Assembly: GCA_973895155.1 (NCBI GenBank)
Contig: OZ316896.1
Span: forward strand, 20,398,001 to 20,462,000
Origin: Marsupella aquatica
Lineage: Eukaryota > Marchantiophyta
DNA length: 64,000 bases
Reading direction: 5' to 3'
The position numbers and the translations under genes are program-made. Shown one piece after another: positions 53,701-59,397 of this stretch (positions are counted from its first letter, which is position 1; each line of letters starts with the position of its first letter). The notes beneath the pieces were generated by a model, which worked only from the letters and a program-made list of their open reading frames with translations, was not told the origin of the DNA and did no database searches.

Positions 53701-54969
53701 AAAGAACTTTTCTGGTTGGTGAGAGCTTTGGGTGTTGTGGACCCAAACCATGAAGTTCCTTCAGGAGACTTGCAATGCAATAATAGTATTTCTACTAGTA
53801 TAAGGTATGCTCCTATGTTCCAAGTGCAATGGTGGAGGCCTAAACATGGTAAACATGATGCACCGGATCATGTGCGATATTCACGTTGCTTTCAGACCAC
53901 TAAGACTTGGGAGATGGATCATGGGTTTGACAGTGCCACTGAACGTTGGCAATTTGCTAATTCTGCTATGTATGGATTCAAGTCACGCTCTAGAGAAGAA
54001 AATATAATTGATAGAGGTTTGACCATTCCCAAGAATGTTTTGAAAACACTCAAAACCTACATGGAAGGGATTGTTCATTAAGTCAAATTAAAGTTTTCTA
54101 GTAGTCAGAGTGAGGGAGTCTAAGTATGTCAATTGGTTTGGAATGTCTTAGTTTACGTACTAGTTGGTTACTAGTGAATCTAAGTAACTTTTATAATATT
54201 TTGGGAGACTAGTTTGAATAGGTGGGCAGGAGGTATTAATTGGACTTGGATACCTTTATATTAATTGCTTTAATTATAATTACATAATATATTATCTGAC
54301 TATATTACAAGAAGTCATATCCGTGATGGGATGTGACTGCCTCTAGTAAACCTTAGTTTCAACTCGAGTTGCTTACTGTAGAATGTACTAACAAATTAGT
54401 TAGTTACTTGAATTAATATGGATAGATACCATTCTGACAAGTTTATAAATTAATGCTTTCATTTATTACGTAGAAGGTTTACAATAGCTAGGGTCGAGAT
54501 CATATTGAAGTTAGCTTTAGTTATATTATATTACTTACTTACTAGTTAGTCAGATTGAATCAATTTTCTACTTCTTATCCAACATATTTTACATTATTAT
54601 CACCCAAATGTTTTTCTTTAGAATCCAAATTAATATTTCATTTTCCCCTATATACAATCTTGATTCCCCAAATGTACATGATCTTGTGCCCAAATATACA
54701 ACTTTCACTGCCCAAATGTACAATTCTTGTACCCAAAAGTATATATTTTGGTGCCCAAATGTCCAAAGATCAAATAATTTTCCAGTTTTAATGAATAGAC
54801 TGATATTTGTCGTATGTTTGTAAAGCAGGTTGATTGATGCCATTATTTTGCACTCCTTGTCACAGATGGGCCAGCAGAGGTTGATGACGAACCATCTCCA
54901 CCTGCTGAGAGTGAGAATGTTGTGCCACCACCTCCCGTGATTGATCCCGAAGAGGAAACTCCTGTGTAG
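26705..54969 (+). CDS. Myb/SANT-like protein gene with a 27-kb transposon-filled intron
   Basis: Exons 26705-26900, 26963-27562 and 54866-54969 join in phase (donors GTATGG and GTATTA; acceptors ATATAG and TCACAG), giving about 299 aa. A Ser/Pro-rich leader precedes a helical domain with DYAKILDYIEVRENFNAIHG, KSTFTSMAAVLAEYG and LSKRFGRYVDMYRKAL. Then comes EKMCPHFDRMHMIYGERANV, the pattern seen at the end of plant Myb/SANT-like (Myb_DNA-bind_3) domains. This suggests DNA binding, as a host regulator or a domesticated element protein. The second intron (27563-54865, 27.3 kb) contains a whole composite transposon that starts about 40 bases after the donor. The stop TAG at 54967 precedes a CAG run and the frame stays open for about 37 further codons, so it may be a recent CAG-to-TAG change. 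Confidence 0.7.
27601..27626 (+). repeat. Left terminal inverted repeat of the composite element
   Basis: The 19 bases at 27608-27626 are the exact reverse complement of 54780-54798. Adding TATCA and two mismatches extends the match to 24 of 26. It lies 39-46 bases downstream of the donor of the host intron. Confidence 0.82.
27655..27750 (+). repeat. Left subterminal CCCAAA-type words
   Basis: Words such as ACACCCCAAAATTC, GTCCCCAAAATCATACA and GGCCAAATGTACAC occur at ~30-base spacing. They match, in the same orientation, the denser set inside the right end. Confidence 0.55.
28289..28309. promoter_or_regulatory. Palindromic GGGTCGAGATNATCTAGACCC site near left end
   Basis: Twenty-one bases form a near-perfect palindrome around a central base (one mismatched pair). 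More degenerate versions lie at 27,955-27,976, 27,984-28,002 and 28,036-28,052, so the left subterminal zone holds a decaying series of the same motif. Confidence 0.6.
28488..29573 (-). CDS. FCP1/NIF phosphatase-fold protein of the plant DLN type
   Basis: Exon 1 (29573-29465) and exon 2 (29359-28488) join in frame to give 326 aa. The FCP1-homology (HAD) domain starts at about residue 49 with KLLILDLNKM. ERPHLHEFL, IFDVAIWTCARKP, LLKDLRVVWKRYG and ETNTLLLDDSPMKAFANPEN (about 185-205) follow. The classical motif is DxDx(T/V); here it is D54-L-N56-K-M, so the second aspartate is Asn and the Thr/Val position is Met. Plant NIF-like proteins of a DLNG type are known, so this could be a captured host gene. 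Loss of the general acid argues against ordinary phosphatase activity. No break in the frame. The gene lies inside the composite element, transcribed with the ParB/methylase-like gene, and ends with an acidic EELTEEAIEDL tail. Confidence 0.72.
29411..29431. promoter_or_regulatory. CTAGAGATGATCTCGAGC palindrome in the FCP1-like intron
   Basis: One of the scattered palindromes (left half CTAGAGAT, right half ATCTCGAG around one base). It lies in the intron between the two exons of the FCP1-like gene. Confidence 0.6.
30163..31903 (-). other. Methyltransferase-like exon of the ParB-like gene
   Basis: This 580-codon exon is open throughout. The first ~250 codons are helical with no motif I recognise. 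The methylase-like part follows: a region with WTDAEIFVLLEYCLEMSNST and EFLAIIFVRQ (corresponding in position to the strand after motif IV), then FVNPRAKPIRMTKRLVDYFS, VLDFFSGGQTL (compare the family's VLDPFxGSGTT) and GRDCFVYSDTAQEMEFI. It ends with an acidic tail. The F-x-G-x-G loop reads FSGGQ, so cofactor binding may also be weakened. Being open over 1.7 kb while flanking exons are damaged suggests recent decay. Confidence 0.6.
31933..31953. promoter_or_regulatory. GCTCGAGACGATCTAGAG palindrome, intronic
   Basis: A near-palindrome (CTCGAGA / TCTAGAG around the centre) lies in the intron between 32058 and 31904 of the ParB/methylase-like gene. Confidence 0.6.
32012..32032. promoter_or_regulatory. 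GGCTCGAGACAATCTCGAGC palindrome, intronic
   Basis: A second palindrome in the same intron, about 80 bases from the one at 31,933, giving two sites in a 155-base intron. Confidence 0.65.
32646..33060. repeat. Left subterminal TTCGCAA array (copy B)
   Basis: TTCGCAA, TTGCGAT, CTCGCAA and TTCGCAC words repeat about every 30-50 bases from the left end to about 33,050, mirroring the right subterminal array at 45.9-46.4 kb. Confidence 0.72.
33288..36553 (-). CDS. TNP2-type CACTA transposase, open (copy B)
   Basis: Exons 36553-35368 and 35233-33288 join in phase (GTGAGT donor, GCAG acceptor) to about 1,043 codons without a stop. Exon 1 has an acidic Ser-rich N-terminus, a CPIC..C-type zinc motif and the TNP2 blocks VRWFPIIPRLLHMYRC, DPRHVRLGLASDG, NYNLPPWLSMKKGF and WTMHDYPG. 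Exon 2 has ACSTCGPSLHDM, the GHTKFLP box, and then the DUF4218 region (PPSFFDCQVHLLVHLV, CRWMYWLERYM, RNRARVEGSMATGYLA). A DUF4216-like C-terminus follows (EEYVFKCKWFKI). TNP2 catalyses CACTA transposition. Exon 1 begins after a conserved TAG|AATGTGCG acceptor. The first in-frame ATG is at 36535; otherwise the start is supplied by an upstream exon, which would fit in phase with the knuckle exon. Confidence 0.92.
36707..37868 (-). CDS. Knuckle + SET-domain protein carried by CACTA copy B
   Basis: Exons 37868-37635 (234 nt) and 37522-36707 (816 nt) join in phase 0, giving 349 aa, exactly the exon lengths of copy A. C40, C42, C45, C56 and H59 are conserved in position. The SET core has GERHGYGIFSCQDI, GNIAGFINSTVG, RKNCEWVFVDG, HDHCLVVANRTI and GEELFTHYEWD. 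Many differences from copy A fall between these motifs and no stop or frameshift separates the copies, which suggests selection to keep the protein. A lysine methyltransferase acting on chromatin or on the transposase is an inference. The NHSC box is changed to NSTV as in copy A. Confidence 0.85.
37971..38195 (-). other. Conserved 5' exons upstream of the SET gene (copy B)
   Basis: Blocks matching copy A lie at 38035-37971 (GGGTCTCATAAAG before GTATTT, after a TTCCAG acceptor) and ending at 38170 (GGGCATCTGAAAG before GTATAAC). Conservation of these short CCCGGG-containing pieces with splice signals in both copies supports non-coding leader exons. Confidence 0.5.
38280..39150. repeat. CCCTAAACCC/AACCCAAA telomere-like tract (copy B)
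   Basis: About 850 bases are dominated by variants of CCCTAAACCC, AACCCAAACC, AACCCTTAC and CCCAACCC on the plus strand. A ~150-base unit containing AAACCATGAAATGAAACCC is directly repeated (about 38,325 and 38,468). The tract lies between the leftward and rightward genes, as in copy A but longer. Confidence 0.75.
39250..39480. promoter_or_regulatory. TTCGCAA/TTGCGAA array before the accessory gene (copy B)
   Basis: Repeated TTCGCAA, TTGCGAAC, CTCGCAAGTTGCGAG and similar words sit 100-340 bases upstream of the accessory ATG at 39,589, the same placement as in copy A. Confidence 0.6.
39868..39992 (+). repeat. TTTACGG minisatellite near left end of the 4-kb insert
   Basis: Seven to nine tandem variants of GGGTTTACGCTGTTAC and TTTACGGG occur here; a matching set in the same orientation is at 42,800-42,885. 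Confidence 0.75.
40168..42597 (+). pseudogene. Mobile-element protein of unknown family (insert in copy B)
   Basis: An ATG at 40168 (MANLGAEE) is followed by in-frame TAG at 40192. The frame is then open for about 740 codons to TGA at 42418-42420, and continues open for another 59 codons to 42597. The N-terminal 230 residues have WTVEQIAYAFGCPSEGEALY and YPELRVLMEFLVP; acidic, Pro/Ser-rich middle follows; then WKYYYLKKTEPSYIFDLRCFG and YALDFVVSFLMQ. The first part vaguely resembles plant retrotransposon ORF1/Athila-type proteins, which I cannot confirm. Two stops in an otherwise long frame suggest recent decay, or stop-codon readthrough. Confidence 0.5.
42800..42890 (+). repeat. TTTACG minisatellite near right end of the 4-kb insert
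   Basis: About nine TTTACG or ATTACG words at 6-12-base spacing. Together with the left array they form a pair of direct-orientation subterminal repeats. Confidence 0.75.
44820..45010. repeat. TTGCGAA words in accessory intron (copy B)
   Basis: A cluster of TTGCGAAGG, TTCGCAAAC and CATCGCAA words lies in the intron 44649-45116, matching the intronic cluster of copy A. Confidence 0.6.
45870..46445. repeat. Right subterminal array and CACTA terminus (copy B)
   Basis: CTCGCAAA, TTGCGAAC, TTGCGATG and TTCGCAAAA words recur to the terminal TAGTGTTGTAGTG at 46433-46445. The host triplet GGC follows. Confidence 0.8.
47506..47526. promoter_or_regulatory. GGCTCGAGATGATCTCGAGC palindrome
   Basis: A palindrome of the same family just upstream of the leftward ParB-like exon at 47,470, in the divergent region. 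Confidence 0.7.
47730..47749. promoter_or_regulatory. GCTCGAGATGATCTCGACC palindrome
   Basis: Same motif; the right half is the TCTCGACC variant seen at 48,131. Confidence 0.7.
48131..48151. promoter_or_regulatory. Perfect 21-base GGGTCGAGAT-G-ATCTCGACCC palindrome
   Basis: Ten bases on each side of a central G are exact complements. This is the cleanest example of the GGGTCGAGAT half-site type. Confidence 0.78.
48626..48652. promoter_or_regulatory. Perfect 27-base palindrome around GCTCGAGATGATCTCGAGC
   Basis: Thirteen bases either side of the G at 48639 are exact complements (outer half TTAGGCTCGAGAT). This is the longest perfect copy of the family. Confidence 0.8.
48727..48799. promoter_or_regulatory. 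Two GCTCGAGATGATC palindromes 52 bases apart
   Basis: One at 48727-48747 (right half TCTAGACCC) and one at 48779-48799 (right half TCTCGAGCC). Half-sites (ATCTCGAGG) continue at 49,011 and 49,050. Confidence 0.7.
49820..49902. promoter_or_regulatory. Two palindromes upstream of the transposase-like gene
   Basis: CTCTAGATCATCTAGAG at 49820-49836 is perfect around the central C. GGCTCGAGATCGTCTCGAGC at 49882-49902 is near-perfect. Confidence 0.7.
50104..50396 (+). repeat. 68-base minisatellite carrying the palindrome
   Basis: A unit with TCTCGAGCTGAAGACTTTGT, TTTTTGTGGTCCATTCTTTACC and then the next palindrome half is repeated from about 50,106, 50,174, 50,242 and 50,310. Each unit boundary contains CTCGAGATCRTCTCGAG (50164-50182, 50232-50250, 50300-50318); a further variant is at 50,378-50,396. 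The array lies immediately before the transposase-like ORF. Confidence 0.8.
50449..54081 (+). CDS. DUF7869-type transposase-like protein with TNP1-like N-terminal repeats
   Basis: The frame is open from 50449 (after in-frame TGA) to 54081, about 1,210 codons. No early ATG fits the first repeat, so TTTTGAG|GA at 50449 is probably an acceptor. The N-terminal ~300 residues hold three related beta-type units: GDEVSLLLDGVEVASGIVL...PFPLPPI...IIW, GDEVELSIGNQIVCQGFVF...LPFPHAG...FVIW and EEVELYVDD...LGPDHVGVVV. They resemble plant TNP1/DUF8039 domains. A cysteine cluster CCKLKCC and VCKGAFIKMHG follow. The DUF7869-type core then has HDKMDQAKTWIPR, LQMDNSGKDNKNQYVMAF and VGHTHEDVDALFSKV; the Asp/His residues suggest an RNase H-fold nuclease. 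One palindrome (51412-51430) is inside the coding region. This is probably the enzyme that moves the element. Confidence 0.75.
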   Translation, partial: GDEVSLLLDGVEVASGIVLKVDPGDSVRNVDLGINHIGVLIERCYDGSQEIPFPLPPIRTLFDVVDSCIIWDASFAYLRSQSTPAMTQVDATCSTNDSFPNCLPEKSAVGSLGDSITDGDEVELSIGNQIVCQGFVFKTNPDETCHNERLGPDRISVKICEVVQGMERLPFPHAGAVTIQEGLDSFVIWNLRNVHRRSSSHDLLDEPSARDVFGNYNFKDYSLRSNWMAEEVELYVDDNRTKVGLGIIIVPFESGAIDDEVLGPDHVGVVVTGVIDPQCFLNISPGVPGLVRWAICSLVLISRGIFLLDLIGEVSPEIIIDGRDRLEVDMNGHTEFSKRPYNFIKRSKGNPDEKRKKHLELRAILKITEEEIDSIQREGCCKLKCCLNMPREDLQAIRREYHGMSSDNKTSHIFTLFGCREKEVETKGYFVVRGRLVCKGAFIKMHGFSTAKYYDYKNQYKAGCKVGFHGNKGSHKTRGSTLHARALLESILTQNGEPMPHLPYGGSHGTDTVEYRLPSCFTKKEIFEEVYSKMELDGYVKVSAFAKCTLCTDFKDQLMREKRKKERLEIEERRARHLREQMSRRYVYYAHRVLAKKDPENYLCIIHDKMDQAKTWIPRLVPTPKSLSGSGQPLPIALTGMLTHGRDPRVYAHFSFTGLWPGDADFTVTSLAKCLRDLEDYKGDKSGDLLEGLYWAATRPIFQSLLDFEAFLAGYLEPKKVSIARFQGAEDDQDIGLSNVVDDEFGIDPKAATSFKPLPRHLTLQMDNSGKDNKNQYVMAFCSELVSRGVFETVQMSFLMVGHTHEDVDALFSKVSNQVKYKEVSTLLGLMAEVWECESIHPVPRLIQEVAAYKEFLKTFKVKDIEGHSKPVAFLFSMRDNVPVYQYKAHVKQPWYPPIGRSIWRTDSNTNALILPEGQPFAKPISGDVRGKVEEIIPFLNRYIEFLKKSCKDETSTAYHERFPLVKYWEMVVQVLSGELTIEGEAEIQLALTYEFWPKTNHGTGYKVNSTGTFEPLGEPSSSTQNPEMVELQNEYLEEMEDQTAPFVGTRHERELARWIPLQDIQEGHFVFLCPEDEWEKKNGKELFWLVRALGVVDPNHEVPSGDLQCNNSISTSIRYAPMFQVQWWRPKHGKHDAPDHVRYSRCFQTTKTWEMDHGFDSATERWQFANSAMYGFKSRSREENIIDRGLTIPKNVLKTLKTYMEGIVH
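51412..51430. promoter_or_regulatory. GGTCGAGATCGTCTAGAGG palindrome inside coding sequence
   Basis: A member of the palindrome family within the transposase-like ORF, encoding GRDRLEV between the TNP1-like repeats and the cysteine cluster. Confidence 0.6.
54082..54607. other. 3' flank of the transposase-like gene
   Basis: AT-rich, with no gene seen. A degenerate palindrome half GGGTCGAGATCATATTG lies at 54,490-54,508. Confidence 0.45.
54608..54772 (+). repeat. Right subterminal CCCAAATGTACA repeats
   Basis: Six or more copies of CCCAAATGTACA or close variants (CCCCAAATGTACAT, GCCCAAATATACAA, GCCCAAATGTACAA, ACCCAAAAGTATAT, GCCCAAATGTCC) are spaced ~25-30 bases apart. Their position next to the terminal repeat suggests transposase-binding repeats. 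Confidence 0.65.
54780..54805 (-). repeat. Right terminal inverted repeat of the composite element
   Basis: Exact complement of the left repeat over 19 bases (54780-54798), extendable to 54805 with two mismatches. It ends 60 bases before the acceptor of the host gene's third exon. Confidence 0.82.
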
Positions 54970-56019
54970 CAGCAGCAGACTCCCTCGGTTGGCACAGAGG
55001 AATGTGCCCCGCCTCCCCAACAAAATGCTGGCCAGAATTTTCGTGGGAATGGATTGGGGGCCACAAAATTGGCAATCCACACTATAGACGGCGGATAAGA
55101 GATAGTCTGATCACTCGGCCTAAACTCCTCCACATCTGAGAGACAGGTCCACTTAGCCATAATTTTCTTCCTGTCAAAAAAATGGCAGACATCAATTGGG
55201 AACCCATAGGAAACCCAGACCTGGAAGAGGCAACCTAGGAAGCACGAAGAACGTGTCCATTGCCTTGGACTGTCACAGTCTAACCAAAAATGGCCAAAAT
55301 AGCAGGTTGAGAAATGGAGCTGCACCTTTTTGCACCTTACAATGACCAGCTTCAAAATCTGGAAAGTGCCCTATTCTGTAGGAACCGCACGCAAAATACT
55401 CCTCAAGCAAATGTAAGTCCTGAAATCAATTCACATCAATTTCCCACCGGGAACTGCATTGAGCCCTAAATCAGTCTATCACGTATGTAAAGCAGGCATT
55501 TCGATTCAACTGCTTTCAATCAGTCTTGCTATTCACAACAACATCAACCAATCAAACCTGAAATCACTACAGAACAAAAGGCCTCATCAACTAAGCTCTT
55601 GCACAAAGCTCAAGCTCACTCGTTGAAGTTCAAAATGGCATGCCTCGCGGTGCTCCCATCGACCTGCTTCGCCTTGGCGCCTTGCAGTGTTCTCATTGAC
55701 CTGCTTGTGAGGATCCGCTTCTATGCCTCACAGTGTTCTCGTTGACCTGCTTCGCCTCGGCGCCTCGTTCTCATTCACCTGCTTCGCCTCGATGCCTCGC
55801 GAAGTTCTCATCAAACTGCTTTGCGAGGTTTAGACTAAGGTTTCAGACGGGCAGGGGTAGTGAGTAACGGTCAAAAAATAAGCAACGGCCGTCAGCAAAA
55901 GTCCGCGACGATGGCCTGTCGACCAGCCTGCCAGTCGCCCGTCATTTTTTTGTCCGGGGCCGTTCCGAAGCAAACCCGGGCAACAGCATTTGGTCGCGAC
56001 TTCAATATTGAGTCCCCCT
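54970..56019. repeat. Flank with short CCTGCTTCGCCT-type repeats
   Basis: After the Myb/SANT-like exon the DNA is non-coding as far as I can see. At 55,660-55,830 imperfect tandem units of about 35-50 bases share ACCTGCTTCGCCTCG and GTTCTCATTGACCTGCTT. Confidence 0.5.
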
Positions 56020-57205
56020 AATAATGTTCCGGTAAAGTATAAGTGGCACCGTGGATACAACACAACAGCCCAAGGCACAATATAGTCTTTCTACAGACTT
56101 CAGGCAGCAAGCTTCGATGTGCATAAACAGTCCATACCTGGACTTTGCTCAAGCCGGCAGTGATCGATTCTATGGGTAGTCCAAGTCAAGAATAATAACG
56201 TTCAGTTAAAGTAACTACGGCAGTATTAGTGGCACTGTGGACGTAGCACAAAGCCCGAGGCACAATTACCTCTTTCTGCAGACTTTGTGCAGCAAGCTTC
56301 AATGTGCATCAACGGTCTATACCTGGAATTTGCTCAAGCCGGCAGTGATCGATTCTATGGGTAGTCCAAGTCAAGAATAATAATGTTCAGGTAAAGTAAC
56401 TACAGTATTAGTGGCACTGTGGACGCAGCACAAAGCACGAGGCACAATTACCTCTTTCTACAGCTTACCGCTTTGTGCAGCAAGCGTCAATGTGCATCAA
56501 CGGCCCATACCTGGATTTTGCTGAGCGCGGCAGTGATCGATTCTATGGATAGTCCAAGTCAAGAAATAATCATGTCCCGGTGAAGTATAAGTGGTACTGT
56601 GGATACAACACAAAGCCCGAGGCGCACAATTGCGTGTTTCTACAGACTTTAGGCAGCACGCTTTCTATGTAAGCATATATAAACGGCCCATAGCTGGATT
56701 TTGCTGAACGCGGCAATGATGGATTTCGAGAGTGGTTCATGTCAATAATGTTCCAGTAAAGTATAAGTGGCACTGTGGATACACGCACAAAAGCCCGAGG
56801 CACGATATCGTCTTTCTATAGATTTCATGCAGGCACCTTCTTTCTAGCTGCATAAACGGCACATACCTGGATTTTGCTGAAGTCGGCAGTGATCGATTCT
56901 ATGGGTAATCCAAGGATTCTATGGGTAATCCAAGTCAAGAAATAACATTGTTCAGGTAGATTAAACTTGAAGTGGCATATAGATACAACGCAAAGCCCGA
57001 GGCACAATTACCTCTTTCTACAGACTTATGCAGCAAGCTTCAATGTGCATAACCGGCCCATAGCTGGATTTTGCTGAACGCGGCAGTGATCGATTGTAAG
57101 GGGCAGTCCAAGTCGAAATGATAATATTCACGTAAAGTAAATACAAGCGGCACTGTGGATATTAACACAAAGCCTGAAGCACAATATGGTGTCTAGAGAG
57201 TTTAT
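56020..57205 (+). repeat. ~185-base satellite-like tandem array, about six units
   Basis: Each unit contains GGCACTGTGGAT, AAAGCCCGAGGCACAAT, CTTTCTACAGACTT, CAGCAAGCTTCAATGTGCAT and CGGCAGTGATCGATTCTATG. The last segment starts at about 56,154, 56,338, 56,527, 56,710 (diverged), 56,882 and 57,080, so the period is ~170-200 bases with small indels. No coding potential. Confidence 0.82.
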
Positions 57206-57713
57206 GTGTGTCAGGTTACTTTATCAGTTTGCAGCCCAATGGAGTTTTACTTGACTCTCTGATCATTTGGGTTTGTTCCCCTTTCACTTCCCCTATTGGA
57301 TTTCTTATCTTTCGTATCCTATCTCTCAGTTTGACTTTGACGGTTTTTGTTTTTTGGCAGTATATATGATCTCTCAAGGGTTCCACATCTGATTTTGCCA
57401 TAGCAGGACGGTGTCCAGTTTACATGTCAGTGCAGCTTTGTATACTCTTATGACAAGTAGTCCGGACTTATTATTAGGTTTGCAATTGCCCTGGAGAAAA
57501 ACTTAATATTTTTCCTTTCAAATTTTATTGGAATTCAAATTTTTTTTTGATATTTTCACTTTTGAACTTTTTAAAGCTGTAGCCACCTATAAATCAGTGT
57601 TTTTACATCAGAATACTTAGAATATTGATTTCCTGAAATAAGTATTGTAAAATTTCACAAACACTACCTAAATTTTGGTTTGCGAACTTAAATTCTCAAT
57701 AATTATATGTTGA
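57206..57713. other. Spacer between satellite and Helitron, no gene
   Basis: AT-rich sequence with homopolymer T runs; nothing recognised. Confidence 0.4.
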
Positions 57714-58964
57714 CTAGCCCCATGACTCTGCGTTGCAAAAAAGATGTCAAGGTGAAGAAAGATCTTGAAGTGAAAAAAGGTCACTTCAAGGTGAGGAAAA
57801 GAAGTCGAGGTGAATAAAGATGTTAAGGCAAGGAAAAGATGTTAAGAAGAGGAAAAGATTCGTGATGAGATAAAGATGTCAAGGTGAGAAAAATGTCAAG
57901 ATGAGATAAAAAAAAGTAGAGGTGAGAAAAGATGTCGCGGAGAGAAAAGATGGCAAGGTGAGAAAAAGATGTTTAAGGTGAGGAAAATATGTCGAGAGAG
58001 AAAAAGATGTTGTGATGAGATAAAAATGTCAAGGTGAGATAAAGATGTCAAGGTGAGATAAAGATGTCGAGATGAGATAAAAGATGGCAAGGTGAGAAAA
58101 AGATGGCAACATGAGAAAAAGATAAAATGTTGAGGTGAGAAAAATGTCAAGGAGACAAAATGATGTTGAGGAGTGCAAAAGAAGTAGAGGGGAGAAAAGA
58201 TATGGAGGGGAGAAAAGATGTTGAGATGATTAAAAGATGTCAAGGCAAGAAAACGATGTTGAGGTTAGGAAAAGATGTCGACAAAGGAGAAAAGATGTCA
58301 AAAAGATATTGTTACAAAAGTGATAAGGGAGATAGGTGAGGACAACAGAAGCAGACACATTTACACAACCCTAGGTGGAGGGTGACAACCCCCCTCCTCC
58401 TCATTGCCTCCTCTCCCCCCTTTCTCTTGCGCTGCCTCTCCCTTCTCCCCCTCCCCCCCCCCCCCCCAAACCAAAAAAAAAAACCTATGAAAGGCAGAGG
58501 TATCCCTTTTCTCCCCTTTTTTTCCCTCTTATTGCCTTATTATTATTTTTATTTATTTTTGCTCCACTTTGTCTTGTCCCCTATCTTATCTTGTACTGAT
58601 GGGAAGGTATGATACTATTCATCCCTTCACCCATGGGTGTATCATTAATTCCCCTCCCTACTTTTGACCTTTATGTCTCCTAGTCCCTATCACTTCATAA
58701 TGGTGTCACAACTGCCCCCATTCCAATTGCAACACATGGCATTCACATAAAGTTGTATGCCATCCTGCCCCCTTCTTAGAGAATCTTTGTGTAGACCAAA
58801 ATACTTTGTCTTGTTTGTTTAGGTTAGAGATATTGTTTTTGACAAATGAAAGGCTAGGATAAAAGGGCTTGTAAATCCAAGGGTCATGGAATCTTCCCTC
58901 CAAAAGTAAATTTTGGAAACAGACTACATCCACTTTTGGCGGGATAGGATATTATAGTAGTAAA
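57714..58964 (-). mobile_element. Non-autonomous Helitron 1
   Basis: Read on the minus strand, the 3' end is CTAG (57714-57717) followed by host T, with a weak TGC-AAC-GCA hairpin before it. The 5' end near 58,964 reads TTACTACTATAATA before ATCCTATCCCGCC, one base off the TCTACTACTATAATA of copy 3. The interior is a ~20-base GATGTCAAGGTGAGAAAA minisatellite (57,740-58,310) and a C-tract block. No Rep/helicase is present. Confidence 0.62.
57740..58310 (+). repeat. GATGTCAAGGTGAGAAAA degenerate minisatellite in Helitron 1
   Basis: About 25-28 diverged units of 18-24 bases, purine-rich on the plus strand. Open frames here are repeat artefacts. Confidence 0.8.
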
Positions 58965-59005
58965 ATTGAGGAAGCCTGACAGTCTCCACAAGCGTTGCCT
59001 TGCAG

Positions 59006-59147
59006 TGGACCAGGGTTTGCACTTCTGTTGGTGCACTTAGGCAAGCTCAAGGCCAGGCAGGAGGCCAGGTCAATAATGGACCAGGGTTTGCACTTCTGTT
59101 GGTGCACTTAGGCAAGCTCAAGGCCAGGCAGGAGGCCAGGTCAATAA
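59006..59147 (+). repeat. 71-base tandem duplication
   Basis: Two near-identical copies start TGGACCAGGGTTTGCACTTC at 59006 and 59077. Confidence 0.88.
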
Positions 59148-59169
59148 GGGTCAGCTCCCGGGTCAGCTG

Positions 59170-59210
59170 AATTGTCAAGAAGGGTCAGCTGCCTTACCTC
59201 CTTGACAATT
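59170..59210. repeat. 10-base inverted repeat (AATTGTCAAG / CTTGACAATT)
   Basis: Perfect arms at 59170-59179 and 59201-59210 with a 21-base loop; GGTCAGCT is repeated beside it. Possible footprint of a small element. Confidence 0.6.
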
Positions 59211-59397
59211 TTCCTTTACGTGGCCAATTAGCATACCATTGGCTTTTTCTCCTGAGCATTTGGCCTTAAATAAAGGTTTTCAAGTTGGAATTTAATTTCC
59301 TTTGGATTTCACAACAATACCTGCCGCATATTCAACCATTTTAATGATCGAGGTCAAATTCTGGAGCTTGGCGCCAACCTTGTTCAATTATTTATTA

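Larger units (their letters stand above)
27601..54805. mobile_element. Composite DNA transposon with ParB/methylase-like, FCP1-like and DUF7869 genes
   Basis: The element is bounded by inverted repeats, CTATTCATTAAAACTGGAA at 27608-27626 and its exact complement at 54780-54798; extended outward the match is 24 of 26 (27601-27626 / 54780-54805). CCCAAATGTACA-type subterminal words lie inside both ends. Leftward genes occupy 28.5-32.6 and 46.4-47.5 kb, and a rightward transposase-like gene 50.4-54.1 kb. CACTA copy B (32,646-46,445) is nested inside and interrupts a leftward gene; without it the element is about 13.4 kb. I found no convincing target-site duplication. The superfamily is uncertain: the DUF7869-type core and TNP1-like domains point to a plant DNA transposon, but I cannot place it. 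Confidence 0.78.

Noticed and set aside
27593-54815. Target-site duplication of the composite element
   Set aside because: Bases outside the inverted repeats (CTAAATT left, TTTGTCG right) do not match at any length I tried.
54589-55355. Minus-strand frames of 163 and 170 codons
   Set aside because: They run antisense through the AT-rich right end of the composite element and across the Myb/SANT-like third exon; no motif, and the plus-strand exon fits in phase.
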